Shown: one piece after another, positions 1 through 9,341 of the stretch
How positions within the stretch are numbered: the first letter of the stretch is position 1
Layout of the letters: each line of letters opens with the position of its first letter
Source of the DNA: JAFGNV01 sp964612485
GTDB lineage: Bacteria; Chloroflexota; Anaerolineae; 4572-78; J111
Assembly (NCBI GenBank): GCA_964612485.1
Contig: CAZTFF010000016.1
Location: 1-64,000 of the forward strand
Length of the DNA stretch: 64,000 nucleotides
Reading direction: 5' to 3'
The notes under the pieces: model-generated
Told to the model about the DNA's origin: nothing
What the model saw: the letters and a program-made list of their open reading frames with translations, nothing else
The model's database searches: none
Program-made: the position numbers and the translations under genes

Positions 1-105
1 ATTTTTGATGTGTAATAGTCACTATTTTGTGTAAACTTATTTCAGGACTTGACAGGTCGCCCATCCAAAAACGGTTGCTAAACATGGTATCCTGCGCGCG
101 GGTAG

Positions 106-528
106 TTAGCAAATTTTCCTATAAATCCAGCCAACCACCAGCAAAAAAACAGTCTCTTTGATAAGTTGGAGCGGCTTCAATCTCAGGTGGCCCGGATAAA
201 AATGATATTGTTTGGCCGGAAACAGCCACGGCACAGTCCGGCCATCGGCCAGCAGGTGAGTCCAGTAGCCGGCCAGCCAGGCCACCCCCACCCGCCGGCC
301 CCACACCAGGCTGACAGCCAGCCATAACCCGAACAGGGCAAAAATATTATGCGCGTAATGCCGGCCATTGGGCATCCAATGGAAAACATAACCGATGGTT
401 TTATCAACCACATCAGGGAAAAGACCGGCCAGCAGCAACGAAGGCAGCGGTAGAGGATCATCCGAGGCAATCCGACTCAGCAGGCGGTGGGTGGCCAATC
501 CAACGGCCAGGTGTCCGGGAATATGCAT
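106..528 (-). CDS. DUF457/YdjM-like membrane-bound metal-dependent hydrolase
   Basis: The 140-residue protein starts MHIPGHLAVG and has about three hydrophobic segments. The early His, a PDVVDK motif (about residue 39) and a HWMPNGRHYAHN stretch are histidine/aspartate positions typical of the DUF457 (YdjM-like) inner-membrane metal-dependent hydrolases. The true substrate of that family is unclear. The start codon lies 2 bases after the stop of the upstream aminotransferase, so it is probably the last gene of a three-gene operon. Assignment to the family is by motif recognition; the enzymatic role is not established. Confidence 0.72.
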   Translation of the reverse strand: MHIPGHLAVGLATHRLLSRIASDDPLPLPSLLLAGLFPDVVDKTIGYVFHWMPNGRHYAHNIFALFGLWLAVSLVWGRRVGVAWLAGYWTHLLADGRTVPWLFPAKQYHFYPGHLRLKPLQLIKETVFLLVVGWIYRKIC

Positions 529-530
529 TT

Positions 531-1370
531 TTATTGCTCAAGCAAGCCCATAGTCCGGCGATAATGCGCGTCAAAACGGGCCATCACAATCTTTGTGATC
601 GGCCCCACGCCGCCTTCGCCTACGGCCCGGCCATCGATGCGGGTGATAGGCATGACGTGCATGCTGGTGCTGCTAATAAATAATTCGTCATAAATGGAAA
701 CATCAACCGGGAGCTGCGTTTCGATGACGGGGTGGGCGGATTCCTGCATCACCTGAAAAATCACGTCGCGAGTAATGCCGGAGAGGACTTCGGCGGCGGG
801 CGGGGTGATCAATTGGCCCTGCCGCACGGCAAACAGATTGCTGCGCGCGCCCTCGGTGAGATAGCCGTTGTGGTGCAAAATTCCTTCCAACGCGCCCTCC
901 TGTTGGGCCGCCCGGCGGGCCAAAAAATTCACCAAAGTGTTGAGGCTTTTACACTCCGGCAGCGGACGCCGGCCTTCAAACAACACCGCTGCCGCGCCCT
1001 CTTTATAGAGCGAGGCCGGGTAGGTGGGCAAAGGTTCGGCCCACATCGCAATGGACGGCGCATCGGCCTTTTGAACCGCTCCCAGCGCCAAAATACGCAG
1101 GCTCCAGGTGGCCGCGCGGTCCACATCGGCCAGCATGGTAAACCAGGCTCGGAGGGTGAGAACATCAACTTGCAAATCCATATCCAGCAGCCCCGCCGAT
1201 GTTAGCAGCCGTGCTAAATGCTCATCCTGATAAAAGGGGCGGCCCGCCACCACTTTCATGGTTTCGTACACGCCAAAGCTGGAAAAGAGCGCTTTATTGG
1301 TAACCGGTATTTTGGCCCGTTCCGCAGGGAGCAATTGGCCGTTCAGAACGGCAATATCAAAGATATTCAT
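531..1370 (-). CDS. PLP-dependent aminotransferase class IV
   Basis: A 279-residue fold-type IV PLP enzyme (branched-chain or D-amino-acid aminotransferase / aminodeoxychorismate lyase superfamily). The PLP lysine is Lys141 in ECKSLNTLVN. The usual later motifs EGARSNLFAV and LSGITRDVI follow. I chose the ATG at 1370 (MNIFDIAVLNG) rather than the upstream in-frame ATG at 1439. That start overlaps the upstream SDR stop by 4 bases (ATGA), and the extra N-terminus has no family counterpart. Which acceptor it uses cannot be decided from the sequence; BCAT, DAAT and PabC are all possible. It is translationally coupled to the SDR gene. Confidence 0.85.
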   Translation of the reverse strand: MNIFDIAVLNGQLLPAERAKIPVTNKALFSSFGVYETMKVVAGRPFYQDEHLARLLTSAGLLDMDLQVDVLTLRAWFTMLADVDRAATWSLRILALGAVQKADAPSIAMWAEPLPTYPASLYKEGAAAVLFEGRRPLPECKSLNTLVNFLARRAAQQEGALEGILHHNGYLTEGARSNLFAVRQGQLITPPAAEVLSGITRDVIFQVMQESAHPVIETQLPVDVSIYDELFISSTSMHVMPITRIDGRAVGEGGVGPITKIVMARFDAHYRRTMGLLEQ

Positions 1371-2140
1371 CGCAATCGTCGACTCAGTAGTTGATCCATC
1401 AGCCAGGGCCAGAGCGCGCTGGCGGTGACAAACGCCCAATCGAACAGGGTAACAAACGCATCGCGCCGCTCGGTCTGGATGGTCTTTAGAATAGTCCGGG
1501 CTGTCCGCTCCGGTGGAACGCCCTGGATACGCCCCCGACCCTGTTGGTTATTTCCCAAAGAATTATCATTAAAACGGGTGCGGGTTACGCCGGGATAGAC
1601 GGTGCTCACCCGAACATTATCCGGCAATAGTTCCAGCCGCAAACTTTCGGCCATTTTTTCCAGGGCCGCCTTGGCCGCGCAGTAACCGGCGATGCCGGGC
1701 ATGGCGCGCCGCCCCACAATGGAGGAAATATTGATAATCAACCCGCCGCCGGCATTGGCTTTGAGATGAGGAATGGCAGCCTGAATCAGCGCCAGGGGGC
1801 CAAAGTAATTCACATCCATCACGCGCCGGGCCTCGGCTTCCTGTAAATCAATAACCGGATCTCTGACACCGATGGCGGCGTTGTTAATGACCACATCCAC
1901 CCGGCCAAAGGCCTGAATTGTTTTATCCACAATGCCGGCGGCCTGGGCTGTATCGCCCATATCCGCCGGAACGGCGATGGCTCGATCATTACCAATTTCA
2001 TTGGCCAGCACGCGCAGCGGCGCTTCCCTTCGCGCCACCAGAGTTTGCCGGCAGCCGGCCTCAGCCAGCGCATAGGCCGTGGCCCGTCCTATTCCCTGGG
2101 TCGCGCCGGTTAGAATAATAACGCGGTTTTCCAGTTTCAT
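1367..2140 (-). CDS. Short-chain dehydrogenase/reductase (SDR)
   Basis: A 257-residue classical SDR. The cofactor loop is TGATQGIG near the N-terminus, NNAAI forms the NNAG-type motif, and the catalytic Ser and YxxxK are visible in INISSIV and GYCAAKAA. An Arg after the second strand (VARRE) suggests NADP(H) preference. I chose the ATG at 2140 (MKLENRVIILTG) because the in-frame codons upstream add only unrelated residues. The substrate is unknown. It heads the small minus-strand operon with the aminotransferase and the membrane hydrolase. Confidence 0.88.
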   Translation of the reverse strand: MKLENRVIILTGATQGIGRATAYALAEAGCRQTLVARREAPLRVLANEIGNDRAIAVPADMGDTAQAAGIVDKTIQAFGRVDVVINNAAIGVRDPVIDLQEAEARRVMDVNYFGPLALIQAAIPHLKANAGGGLIINISSIVGRRAMPGIAGYCAAKAALEKMAESLRLELLPDNVRVSTVYPGVTRTRFNDNSLGNNQQGRGRIQGVPPERTARTILKTIQTERRDAFVTLFDWAFVTASALWPWLMDQLLSRRLR

Positions 2141-2186
2141 CAGCAATTTAGGATTCGAAATCAAATAGCTTTCGCCTTTAGAAATT

Positions 2187-2224
2187 GGAGATTGGAGATT
2201 TTTGGCCTGAAATCTCTAATCTCC
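2187..2224. repeat. Intergenic inverted repeat, 15-base arms
   Basis: GGAGATTGGAGATTT (2187-2201) and AAATCTCTAATCTCC (2210-2224) pair over 15 positions with one G-T wobble and an 8-base loop. The arms consist of a degenerate GAGATT unit. It lies between two minus-strand genes and has no T-run in the right place for a terminator. It is probably a dispersed intergenic palindrome. Confidence 0.6.
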
Positions 2225-2326
2225 ATTCTCTAACATCTCGACGAATTGGGAAAGTCTATTAATTCTCATTCCTTACAATCTTGTTCAGGGTTGGATTGTA
2301 CGCCAAAGCGGGAGAGGAGCAAAAAG

Positions 2327-4519
2327 TCAGGAGGAGCGTGATGATTTTGAGGCGGAACCGGGCCGGCGCTGCTTGCCCGGCTGTTTCTTTTGACGAGCAG
2401 GTTGTGGGGAGCGAACCGGCTCAAATCCTAAAGCTTCCTGTGCCGACAAAACTCCCTGCCGTCGTAAGGCCATCAACACCCACCACGCCAGGCTCATCAG
2501 CACGATAACCCCGCCGCCGAGCCACCGCAGCAATGCCTGCCGGTTCTCGCGGGCATTTTGGGCAGCGATGGCCTGTGGGGAGAGCGATTCAACCCCCGCA
2601 GGTTCGGTTTGCTTCACCTGATCCGAGGGCGGAGCCGCTTCGGGTCGATTGGCAGCGATAGCCGGTTGGGGTTCCGGCGGAAAAAGCGCGCTTTGGGTTG
2701 GCGTGGGCGTTACGGAAATTGTTGGGTGAGGCACAGATGATTCTGATACTTCCACCGCCGCCGGTTGGGCCAGCGGCCTGCCTTTGATAATCTCTACGGT
2801 ATGCTGGCCGCCCGGTGCTGCCAGCACGGTGTACGTATCGTGCCCGATGGTTTCGGTGGTAAATTCTGCCGGACGGCCGTCTACCAGTACCTGGCCCACC
2901 TGTTCCGACTGTAATTTGAGGACTTTCACCATCACTTCACCCGTGGCATTGGTACCATAGGTGATTGTGGTTTGATCCTGATCCCAATCATAACTATACG
3001 CGCCGTAGCGGTCGGTGGCGGGTTGGTAGATGCGGATAAAGCCGTCGTTCAGCCCCAGCCGGGGTTGCAGAGAGAATCCCCGGCCATCCAGGCGCGCGCC
3101 AAACAGGCCGTCGATGATGGCGCTGCCCATAGTTCCGGCGGCGGCGCTGTAGTAATGGCTGCCCTCGTGGGTGGAGCCGGTGGAGGTTTGCCACTCGATG
3201 ATATTGCCGGGGTGGTCTTTCCACTCATTGGCCACTTCCAGTAAATGGGCGCGGCCCAACTCGGAAAAGCCGGTTAGAAATTCAGACTTGATCTGAATCG
3301 CGCCCCACCAATCCCAGATGCCGCCGTTTTGATAATGGCCGTAGCCCATGCCGGGGTATTCAAAAAAAAGATCGGGCCACTGGTTGGGATAGTACGGGTA
3401 CAAAGACAGGCCGGGCTTTTTGGCCTCCACCTGCCGGCTGGCCCATTGCAGATTATCAAAGATGGCTTTATTTTGACGAAAATCGGTCAGCCCGACGTAA
3501 ACGGCCAGGGCGTTGGAGATGCTGACCATGGCCGACTCGTCAAAATTGTGTTCCAGCGGGCTGACGTGCGCGTGGGTCAGATAAAAGCCTTTTTCAAGTT
3601 GCCACAGCACCGCGTTGGTTTGGTTTTTGAGGTGTTCCGCCTTTTGCTGCCATTCATCGGCGCGGGCGGTGTGGCCCACGGCGGCGTTCATTTTGGCAAG
3701 CTCGATGAGCGCCATATAGGCCAGGGCCTGGTCAAAAATAGAAGCGGTGAGGTGATCCTGGGCGGGATTGATGTCGGTGTAGCCGGGACCGGGTTCAAAC
3801 TTCACATCGCCCCAGTCTGTGGTGTGGCCGCGCCAGAGCAGCAGCGTGCCGGGATCGAGCCGGTGGGTATAGAGCCAATCCGCCGCCAGGTTCAGCCGCT
3901 CGATGATGGGCAGGCCGTTGATCTCTTTTTGCAGCCAGGCGGCGTCGTAGGCCATGTTGTAGTAGAGATAGGCGGCGTGGATCAGGCTGGTTTCTTCATC
4001 GGTGGTGGCGGTTTGCTTATTGCTCCGGCCATCGGGGGTGAGGATGCCGCCAATGGCGCCCGCCCCGGCCACAACCCCAAAATCACCATCCAGGCTACGG
4101 GTGTTGGCCGTGTATTGGCGGCGCAGATAGGCTTCAATCGGTTCGCGCAGGTATTCATCGGGATAATAATATTGGGCGGTTTCCATGCCCCAGGCAATAT
4201 CGCGCACGTACATTTCGGGGTACACTTTGCCGGGCCGAAAGCCGTGGATCGTTTCATTGCCAATGTGGAAAACGGCTTCGCCATGCGAAAAATTGTGGGG
4301 AATATAGCCGGAGGTCGCGCTGAGGGCGGGCAGGCCGGGCAGAATCCACATGGTTTCGGTGTTGTAAGACATATCGTCGGGCAGGGAACGGTTGGCCGGT
4401 GGAGCGGCCTGAACAGGGTGAGTTGGACCGCCCTGTAAAGCGATCAACAGCCAAAACAACATCAGGATGACGATATACCGGCCTGCTACGATAATAAATG
4501 AATGAACTGGGCGTTTCAT
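2327..4519 (-). CDS. Membrane-anchored six-hairpin (alpha/alpha)6-barrel glycosidase
   Basis: A 730-residue protein with an N-terminal membrane or signal segment (about residues 8-30). A large central domain (about 50-500) is rich in Trp, Tyr and Gly, with helical-hairpin repeats such as YVRDIAWGMETAQYYYPDEY and GGIWDWWGAIQ, as in GH15/37/63/94-like barrels. A beta-rich region and a Pro/Thr/Ser linker (about 590-650) follow, then a second membrane segment (LLRWLGGGVIVLMSLAWWVL) and a very basic tail. The catalytic acids cannot be placed with confidence. The two membrane segments suggest that the catalytic part is held on the outer face. The substrate is unknown, perhaps an alpha-glucan or trehalose-like sugar. 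Confidence 0.7.
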   Translation of the reverse strand: MKRPVHSFIIVAGRYIVILMLFWLLIALQGGPTHPVQAAPPANRSLPDDMSYNTETMWILPGLPALSATSGYIPHNFSHGEAVFHIGNETIHGFRPGKVYPEMYVRDIAWGMETAQYYYPDEYLREPIEAYLRRQYTANTRSLDGDFGVVAGAGAIGGILTPDGRSNKQTATTDEETSLIHAAYLYYNMAYDAAWLQKEINGLPIIERLNLAADWLYTHRLDPGTLLLWRGHTTDWGDVKFEPGPGYTDINPAQDHLTASIFDQALAYMALIELAKMNAAVGHTARADEWQQKAEHLKNQTNAVLWQLEKGFYLTHAHVSPLEHNFDESAMVSISNALAVYVGLTDFRQNKAIFDNLQWASRQVEAKKPGLSLYPYYPNQWPDLFFEYPGMGYGHYQNGGIWDWWGAIQIKSEFLTGFSELGRAHLLEVANEWKDHPGNIIEWQTSTGSTHEGSHYYSAAAGTMGSAIIDGLFGARLDGRGFSLQPRLGLNDGFIRIYQPATDRYGAYSYDWDQDQTTITYGTNATGEVMVKVLKLQSEQVGQVLVDGRPAEFTTETIGHDTYTVLAAPGGQHTVEIIKGRPLAQPAAVEVSESSVPHPTISVTPTPTQSALFPPEPQPAIAANRPEAAPPSDQVKQTEPAGVESLSPQAIAAQNARENRQALLRWLGGGVIVLMSLAWWVLMALRRQGVLSAQEALGFEPVRSPQPARQKKQPGKQRRPGSASKSSRSS

Positions 4520-4563
4520 CGGCTTTAACCCCGGCGATTGGACACCAATAACTCGACATAATA

Positions 4564-4592
4564 AGTATACATAAAATTAGACAGTATGGCAA
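4564..4592 (-). promoter_or_regulatory. Sigma-70-like promoter for the glycosidase gene
   Basis: On the minus strand, TTGCCA (4587-4592) and TATACT (4564-4569) are separated by 17 bases. A TG directly before the -10 makes it an extended -10. Predicted transcription starts near 4557, about 38 bases before the ATG at 4519. Confidence 0.6.
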
Positions 4593-4646
4593 GTAGTATA
4601 CGAAGTAAGCTACATTAACCTCCCGTAAGTTAAGACCAAAAGGCTA

Positions 4647-4676
4647 TTGATTGTTCAGATTAATTTGCTATATAAT
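4647..4676 (+). promoter_or_regulatory. Sigma-70-like promoter of the structured RNA gene
   Basis: TTGATT (4647-4652), an 18-base spacer and a perfect TATAAT (4671-4676). Predicted transcription starts near 4683, just before the long stem at 4711. No reading frame follows, which supports an RNA gene. Confidence 0.65.
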
Positions 4677-4682
4677 GAAAAC

Positions 4683-4813
4683 AGTTATTTAAGGAAGATT
4701 AATTTTGATGGGCGCTGGTGCATGCCGGCCCTGGGTGACTCTCGGCCCAGATCCGCGAAAAACAATGGACGCTGAAGCGGTAGGCGTCCCCGGCATGCAC
4801 CAGCGCCTTTTTT
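4683..4813 (+). ncRNA. Candidate structured small RNA, family not recognised
   Basis: GGCGCTGGTGCATGCCGG (4711-4728) pairs perfectly over 18 bases with 4790-4807 and is followed directly by TTTTTT (4808-4813). Inside are a hairpin CTGGG/CCCAG (4731-4735/4746-4750) and two crossing stems, CCGC 4753-4756 with GCGG 4777-4780 and GGACGC 4767-4772 with GCGTCC 4784-4789. Crossing stems are the signature of an H-type pseudoknot. A promoter sits directly upstream, and the next gene has its own promoter (4876-4904), so this looks like a free-standing transcript of about 130 bases. It lacks the SRP RNA GGAA tetraloop region and the 6S RNA layout. The rest of 4520-4975 holds only promoters. Confidence 0.65.
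4790..4813 (+). terminator. Terminator-like 3' end of the small RNA
   Basis: The 3' arm of the perfect 18-base stem (4790-4807) is followed at once by six T. This is the classic rho-independent arrangement, although the paired arm is about 60 bases upstream. Confidence 0.6.
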
Positions 4814-4875
4814 GTTATGAATGATCCGGCCTCCGTTATCGTCGGATTTTAGTTAGAATGATGGGAGCGAAAAGG

Positions 4876-4904
4876 TTGTCAGGCCGTTCTATCACTGGTA
4901 TACT
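4876..4904 (+). promoter_or_regulatory. Sigma-70-like promoter of the multi-GAF kinase
   Basis: TTGTCA (4876-4881), a 17-base spacer and TATACT (4899-4904). Transcription would start near 4911, 65 bases before the GTG start at 4976. Confidence 0.6.
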
Positions 4905-4975
4905 ATTGAAGGACGTGGCCTCCTGATTCAAAACCAGGCAAACCATAAGCCTATTTCAAGCAACAGGGACGATCT

Positions 4976-7900
4976 GTGAAAGAGGATTTAACCCATCTTG
5001 AGCTGCCGGCCTCCATCTGGCACTCGCTCCACCGGATAGACAGCCTTCTGGAGCAACCGTTATCGTGGGAAAAACGGTTGGAAAAAATCAGCGCTATTTT
5101 GATCAACGCGCTGGACGCCGAGGGGATCTGGCTTTTAACCATCAGGCCCCTTTCCCCGACCGCTTACGGCTATTTGCGCACCCCGTTGGCTGCCGCGCCC
5201 CAGGCCCATGTCCAGGTGGTTGATAAGATTCCCTCGCTGGAAGAAAACTGGCCGCCGCCAGACTCGTTGTTGCATCAGGTCCTAACCGATAAAAAACCGC
5301 TGTTTATCCATTCTGAACAAAGCGCCAACGTCACCGACTTTGATTTAGGCGATGTGCTATTTGGCACCTTCAATGTATCCCCCACCGCCATTGTACCGCT
5401 GATTTCCGACCACGCCTCAATTGGCGCGCTGATCATTGCTACTAAAGGCCCCAACCAAAAAACCCTGCCGGACAAATCCCAAAATCTGCTCCTCTATCTG
5501 GGCGAGCATCTGGGCACCCATCTGCAAAACGCCCATCTTCTTGAAAAATCACGCCGGCATGCCGATGTACTGCTGGGGTTAAACCTGATCGCCCAAACCA
5601 TCACCTCCAGCCTGAACATCGATGAAGTTATTCAAAGAACCATGTCGGGCATCAACAACACGCTGGATGTGGAAGCCGGCTCGCTGTTGCTGGTTGACGA
5701 AGATACCCGCGAGCTTTTTTTCGCCATCACCCTGCGCGGCGAGAACAAACAAATCACCTCCTACCGCCTCCAGCCGGGAGAGGGCATCGCCGGCTGGGTG
5801 GTTGACCGGAATGAACCGGTTATTTCCAATAACGTCAAATTGGATAAACGATTTACGCCTAAAATTGACACCGCCATCGGCTTCACCACGCACAACATTT
5901 TATGCGTGCCGCTGGTTGTACAGGGCAAGCCCATCGGCGCGCTGGAAGTGATCAATAAACGACGGGGCGACTTTAACGAGGACGATCAGGAACTCTTGAT
6001 TTCCATGGCGGCGTCGCTGTCCATCGCCCTGAAAAATGCCGACCTCTACCAGGATGCCCAAGAACGTATTCAACGAACCGAAGTAATCAACCGCATTACC
6101 TCGGCCATCAATACCGGGCACGGGCTGTCTGAAACGGGCAGGCTGATTGTGGAACAATTTCAACAAATGCTGTCATTTGACCACATCAGCCTCTCTATCT
6201 TAGATTCCTCCAACAAACATATTTTGCAATGGACCTTTACCGAACACGGCAGCCTGCCTTACACCCATGGGGCGCTCCCGTTAAAAGGCACAGCGCTTTC
6301 TCAAATTATAGACAGCAGCCAGAGCCGGATTGACGCAGATATTTCAAACCATCCCGATAACGTTTCTTATCCCGACGAACAGATTCTGCTCGACGACAAC
6401 ATCAAATCAAAAATGTCGCTGCCGCTGGTAACGCAGGCCAGGCCGTACGGCAGTTTGAATATCGGCCACCGGCAGCCCGGCATGTACGGCCCGTCTGAGC
6501 TGCGGATGCTGGAACAATTTATGCCCCAAATCGCCGTCGCCATTGAAAAAAGCCGGCTGATCGATGTGATGGAACAACATAACACCGAGCTGCGCAGCCT
6601 CAACCATCTCAGCGAAATGTTGTTTTCGACCACGGATTACCAGGTTATTGTCGATGCCACCCTCACCATGCTGCCGCGCCTGCTGCCGGGCGATGTCCAC
6701 GCCCTGGTGATCGACGACGCCGATGGCATTTTTCTGGGATTATCAACCCCGTTTGAATTTAACCAGACAAACAAAATGATCAACGCCAGCCTGGAAGCCT
6801 ACCGGGAATTGACCGACAACGATATCCCCACCGAACGGGCTTACACCAAAATACTCGACGGCAACGTGCCGGTTCCCAAAGCGTGGGAACCCGTTACCCT
6901 GCTGCGTTTGCCCTTGCTGACCCGGCTGGGGCCTACCGGCATCATTTACGTGGCTTCGGGCAAAGAAGAACACATTGGCGATGATGTCTGGCGTACCTTC
7001 TCTCTGATCGCGGCCCAGATTTCTGCGGCCATAGAAAACGCCCGGCTGTTCCAACAGGTTGAGCAAGAACGCGCCCGCCTGGCCGCGATCCTGGCCAGCA
7101 GCACCGACGCCGTGCTGGTGGTGAACCGCAAAGGCTATATTGTGCTTGATAATCCCGCCGCCTGGCAAGTGATGGGCGTGTTGGCGTCTCATCGGGGCAA
7201 GTTGCTGTCCGAAAGCACCCACAACAAACCCCTGATCACCTTGTTTGAAAGCGTGATGAAAGGCGGCAAGCCCACCGGCGAGATCGTTGCGCCCGACGGG
7301 CGAACTTTTTTTGCCAATCTTTCCCCGGTTGTTATTGATGAAATTGGCGTGATCGGCTGGGTAGCCACCATGCAAGATGTCAGTTACTTTACCGAACTCA
7401 ACCAGCTCAAAGACGAGTTTGTCAGCACCGTGTCACACGATCTAAGATCGCCCCTGGCCGCGATCCTCATTGCCACCGAGCTGATCCCACAAATTGGGGA
7501 TACTAACGAACAGCAGCAAGAGCTTGTCAGCACCATTGAAGGCCGGGTGCGCAGCATGCACGAACTTATTGATGACCTGCTGGATGTGGGCAAAATTGAA
7601 GCCGGCATCGACATGGAAATGGAACCATGCGATCTACAGCCCATGATTGATGAAACCATGCATTTACTTCTTCCCCACGCCACCAGCAAATCCATCACCC
7701 TGACGGCTGAGGTTGAAGATGATCTTCCCCCCATTATGGCCAATACCACCCGTATTCGCCAGGTAATCTACAACCTGACCGACAATGCGATAAAATATAC
7801 ACCCGCCGAAGGGCACGTAACCATCAAGATATGCCGGCTGGATCATGAGATCAAACTCCAGATCAGCGATACCGGTATTGGCATCCCAGCCTCCGAGCAG

Positions 7901-8241
7901 CCCCACGTTTTCGAAAAGTTCCACCGGGGTACCAACGACTACGCCGACGATGTGGAAGGCACCGGATTAGGGTTGGCAATTACCAAAGGCATTGTCGAAA
8001 GACACAACGGGCGTATCTGGCTGGAAAGCGTTCCCGGCGAAGGCAGCACCTTTACCGTGACACTGCCGGCAGCGATTGCCGGGNNNNNNNNNNNNNNNNN
8101 NNNNNNNNNNNNNNNNNNNNNNNNNNNNNNNNNNNNNNNNNNNNNNNNNNNNNNNNNNNNNNNNNNNNNNNNNNNNNNNNNNNCGTTCCCGGCGAAGGCA
8201 GCACCTTTACCGTGACACTGCCGGCAGCGATTGCCGGGTAA
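4976..8241 (+). CDS. Multi-GAF/PAS sensor histidine kinase, interrupted by an artificial gap
   Basis: A soluble sensor kinase with no membrane segment, starting at GTG. Domains in order: an N-terminal GAF-like region (about 20-180), three further GAF-like domains (about 195-345, 370-520, 535-685), a PAS domain (about 695-805), HisKA with phospho-accepting His821 in STVSHDLRSPL, and HATPase_c (N-box from Asn933 in NLTDNAIKY, then DTGIGI and GTGLGLAI). The 100-N run (8084-8183) splits its last codons. The 55 bases before the gap (8029-8083) recur exactly after it (8184-8238) and run into TAA at 8239-8241. Removing the duplicate gives an intact 1036-residue protein ending LPAAIAG. No response regulator lies next to it. 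Confidence 0.9.
8084..8183. other. Scaffold gap of 100 N with a duplicated 55-base flank
   Basis: Exactly 100 N. The 55 bases on its left (8029-8083) are identical to the 55 bases on its right (8184-8238), as expected when two contigs that share a k-mer-length end are joined with a default gap. The real genome probably has no gap here, and about 155 bases of the window are spurious. Confidence 0.95.
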
Positions 8242-8259
8242 TACCGGATGTGTTATAAT
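8231..8259 (+). promoter_or_regulatory. Sigma-70-like promoter of plsX-fabF
   Basis: TTGCCG (8231-8236), a 17-base spacer and TATAAT (8254-8259). The -35 lies inside the last codons of the kinase gene. Transcription would start near 8266, 42 bases before plsX. Confidence 0.65.
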
Positions 8260-8307
8260 GGCTCGCTATTCACAACAACCTGACTTGATGATCAAGGAGA
8301 CTTCTCT

Positions 8308-9300
8308 ATGAAAATCACCCTGGATGCGATGGGAGGTGATAACGCTCCCGCCGCAGCAGTAGAAGGGGCGGTATGGGCAGCCCGCGATTTTGGTATTACG
8401 GTGCAACTGGTGGGCCGCCCCGAAGAAATTGAAGCTGAACTGTCAAAACACAACACTTCCGGCCTGGATTTACCCATTTTGCCCGCCAGCCAGGTTATTG
8501 AAATGGGCGAGCCGCCGGCCAAAGCCGTTAAAAACAAAAAAGACTCATCCATGGTCGTGGGCCTGCGCGGCCTGAAAGCGGGCGAGTGCGATGCCTTTGT
8601 ATCGGCGGGCAATTCCGGCGGCGTGCTGGCGTCGGCCCTGTTTGGGTTGGGCCGTATTCACGGCATTAAACGCCCGGCGCTGAGTACCATTTTCCCCAAC
8701 AACTCTAAATATGGTCACTGTTTTCTGTTGGATGTAGGCGCCAACACCGATGTCCGCCCCGAATATCTGCTTCAATTTGGCCTGATGGGGTCCATCTACG
8801 CCGAGCGCGTGATGGGCATTTCCACACCCCGCGTCGCTTTGCTTTCCACAGGGGAGGAAGAAGACAAAGGCAGCCAACTGATCAAAGAAACTACGCCGAT
8901 GTTCAAAGCCACGCATCTTAACTTCATTGGCAATGTTGAAGGGCGAGACATTCCCACCGGCAGGGCAGACGTGATTGTAACCGATGGATTTACCGGCAAT
9001 GTTTTGATCAAAGGGGTTGAAGGCGCGGCTTTTTTCATTATGAGAATTCTTAAACAGGAAATCAAATCTCGCCCGCTGGCCTGGGTGGGAGCTGCGCTGG
9101 CCTGGGGCGCGCTCCAGGCCCTGAAAAAGAAGCTGGATTACCGCGAGTTTGGCGGTATCCTGCTGGGCGTCAACGGCGTGGTGATCATTGCCCACGGCAG
9201 CGCCGACGCATATTCTATTCGCAATGCTATCAGAACAGCCAAACAAGCTGCGGAAAACAACATTGTTCACGCCATCGAAAGCGGGCTGAGCGAACTGTAA
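8308..9300 (+). CDS. plsX: Phosphate acyltransferase PlsX
   Basis: PlsX converts acyl-ACP to acyl-phosphate, the first step of phosphatidic acid synthesis in most bacteria. The 330-residue protein has the usual length and the hallmark start MKITLDAMGGDNAP. Internal motifs include FVSAGNSGG, LLDVGANTD, VTDGFTGNV and the C-terminal GVNGVVIIAHGSAD. AAGGAGA precedes the ATG. The KAS II gene follows after 41 bases, a common lipid-synthesis pairing, although fabD, fabG and acpP are not between them here. Confidence 0.96.
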   Translation: MKITLDAMGGDNAPAAAVEGAVWAARDFGITVQLVGRPEEIEAELSKHNTSGLDLPILPASQVIEMGEPPAKAVKNKKDSSMVVGLRGLKAGECDAFVSAGNSGGVLASALFGLGRIHGIKRPALSTIFPNNSKYGHCFLLDVGANTDVRPEYLLQFGLMGSIYAERVMGISTPRVALLSTGEEEDKGSQLIKETTPMFKATHLNFIGNVEGRDIPTGRADVIVTDGFTGNVLIKGVEGAAFFIMRILKQEIKSRPLAWVGAALAWGALQALKKKLDYREFGGILLGVNGVVIIAHGSADAYSIRNAIRTAKQAAENNIVHAIESGLSEL

Positions 9301-9341
9301 GCCACACATTCATGACGGAATCGCTCAAAGGAGAGTTTTAT

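Noticed and set aside
14..26. AATAGTCACTATT palindrome near the left edge
   Set aside because: Too short and without a gene context inside the window; a chance palindrome cannot be excluded.
4683..4813. SRP RNA, 6S RNA or a c-di-GMP-II riboswitch as identity of the structured RNA
   Set aside because: No GGAA tetraloop with AGCAG as in SRP RNA, too short and with the wrong internal layout for 6S RNA, and the key conserved blocks of the c-di-GMP-II aptamer are missing.
4976..8215. 1079-residue reading frame running through the N gap
   Set aside because: Its last residues come from a frame shifted by the artificial gap; the true gene ends at 8241 after removing the duplicated flank.
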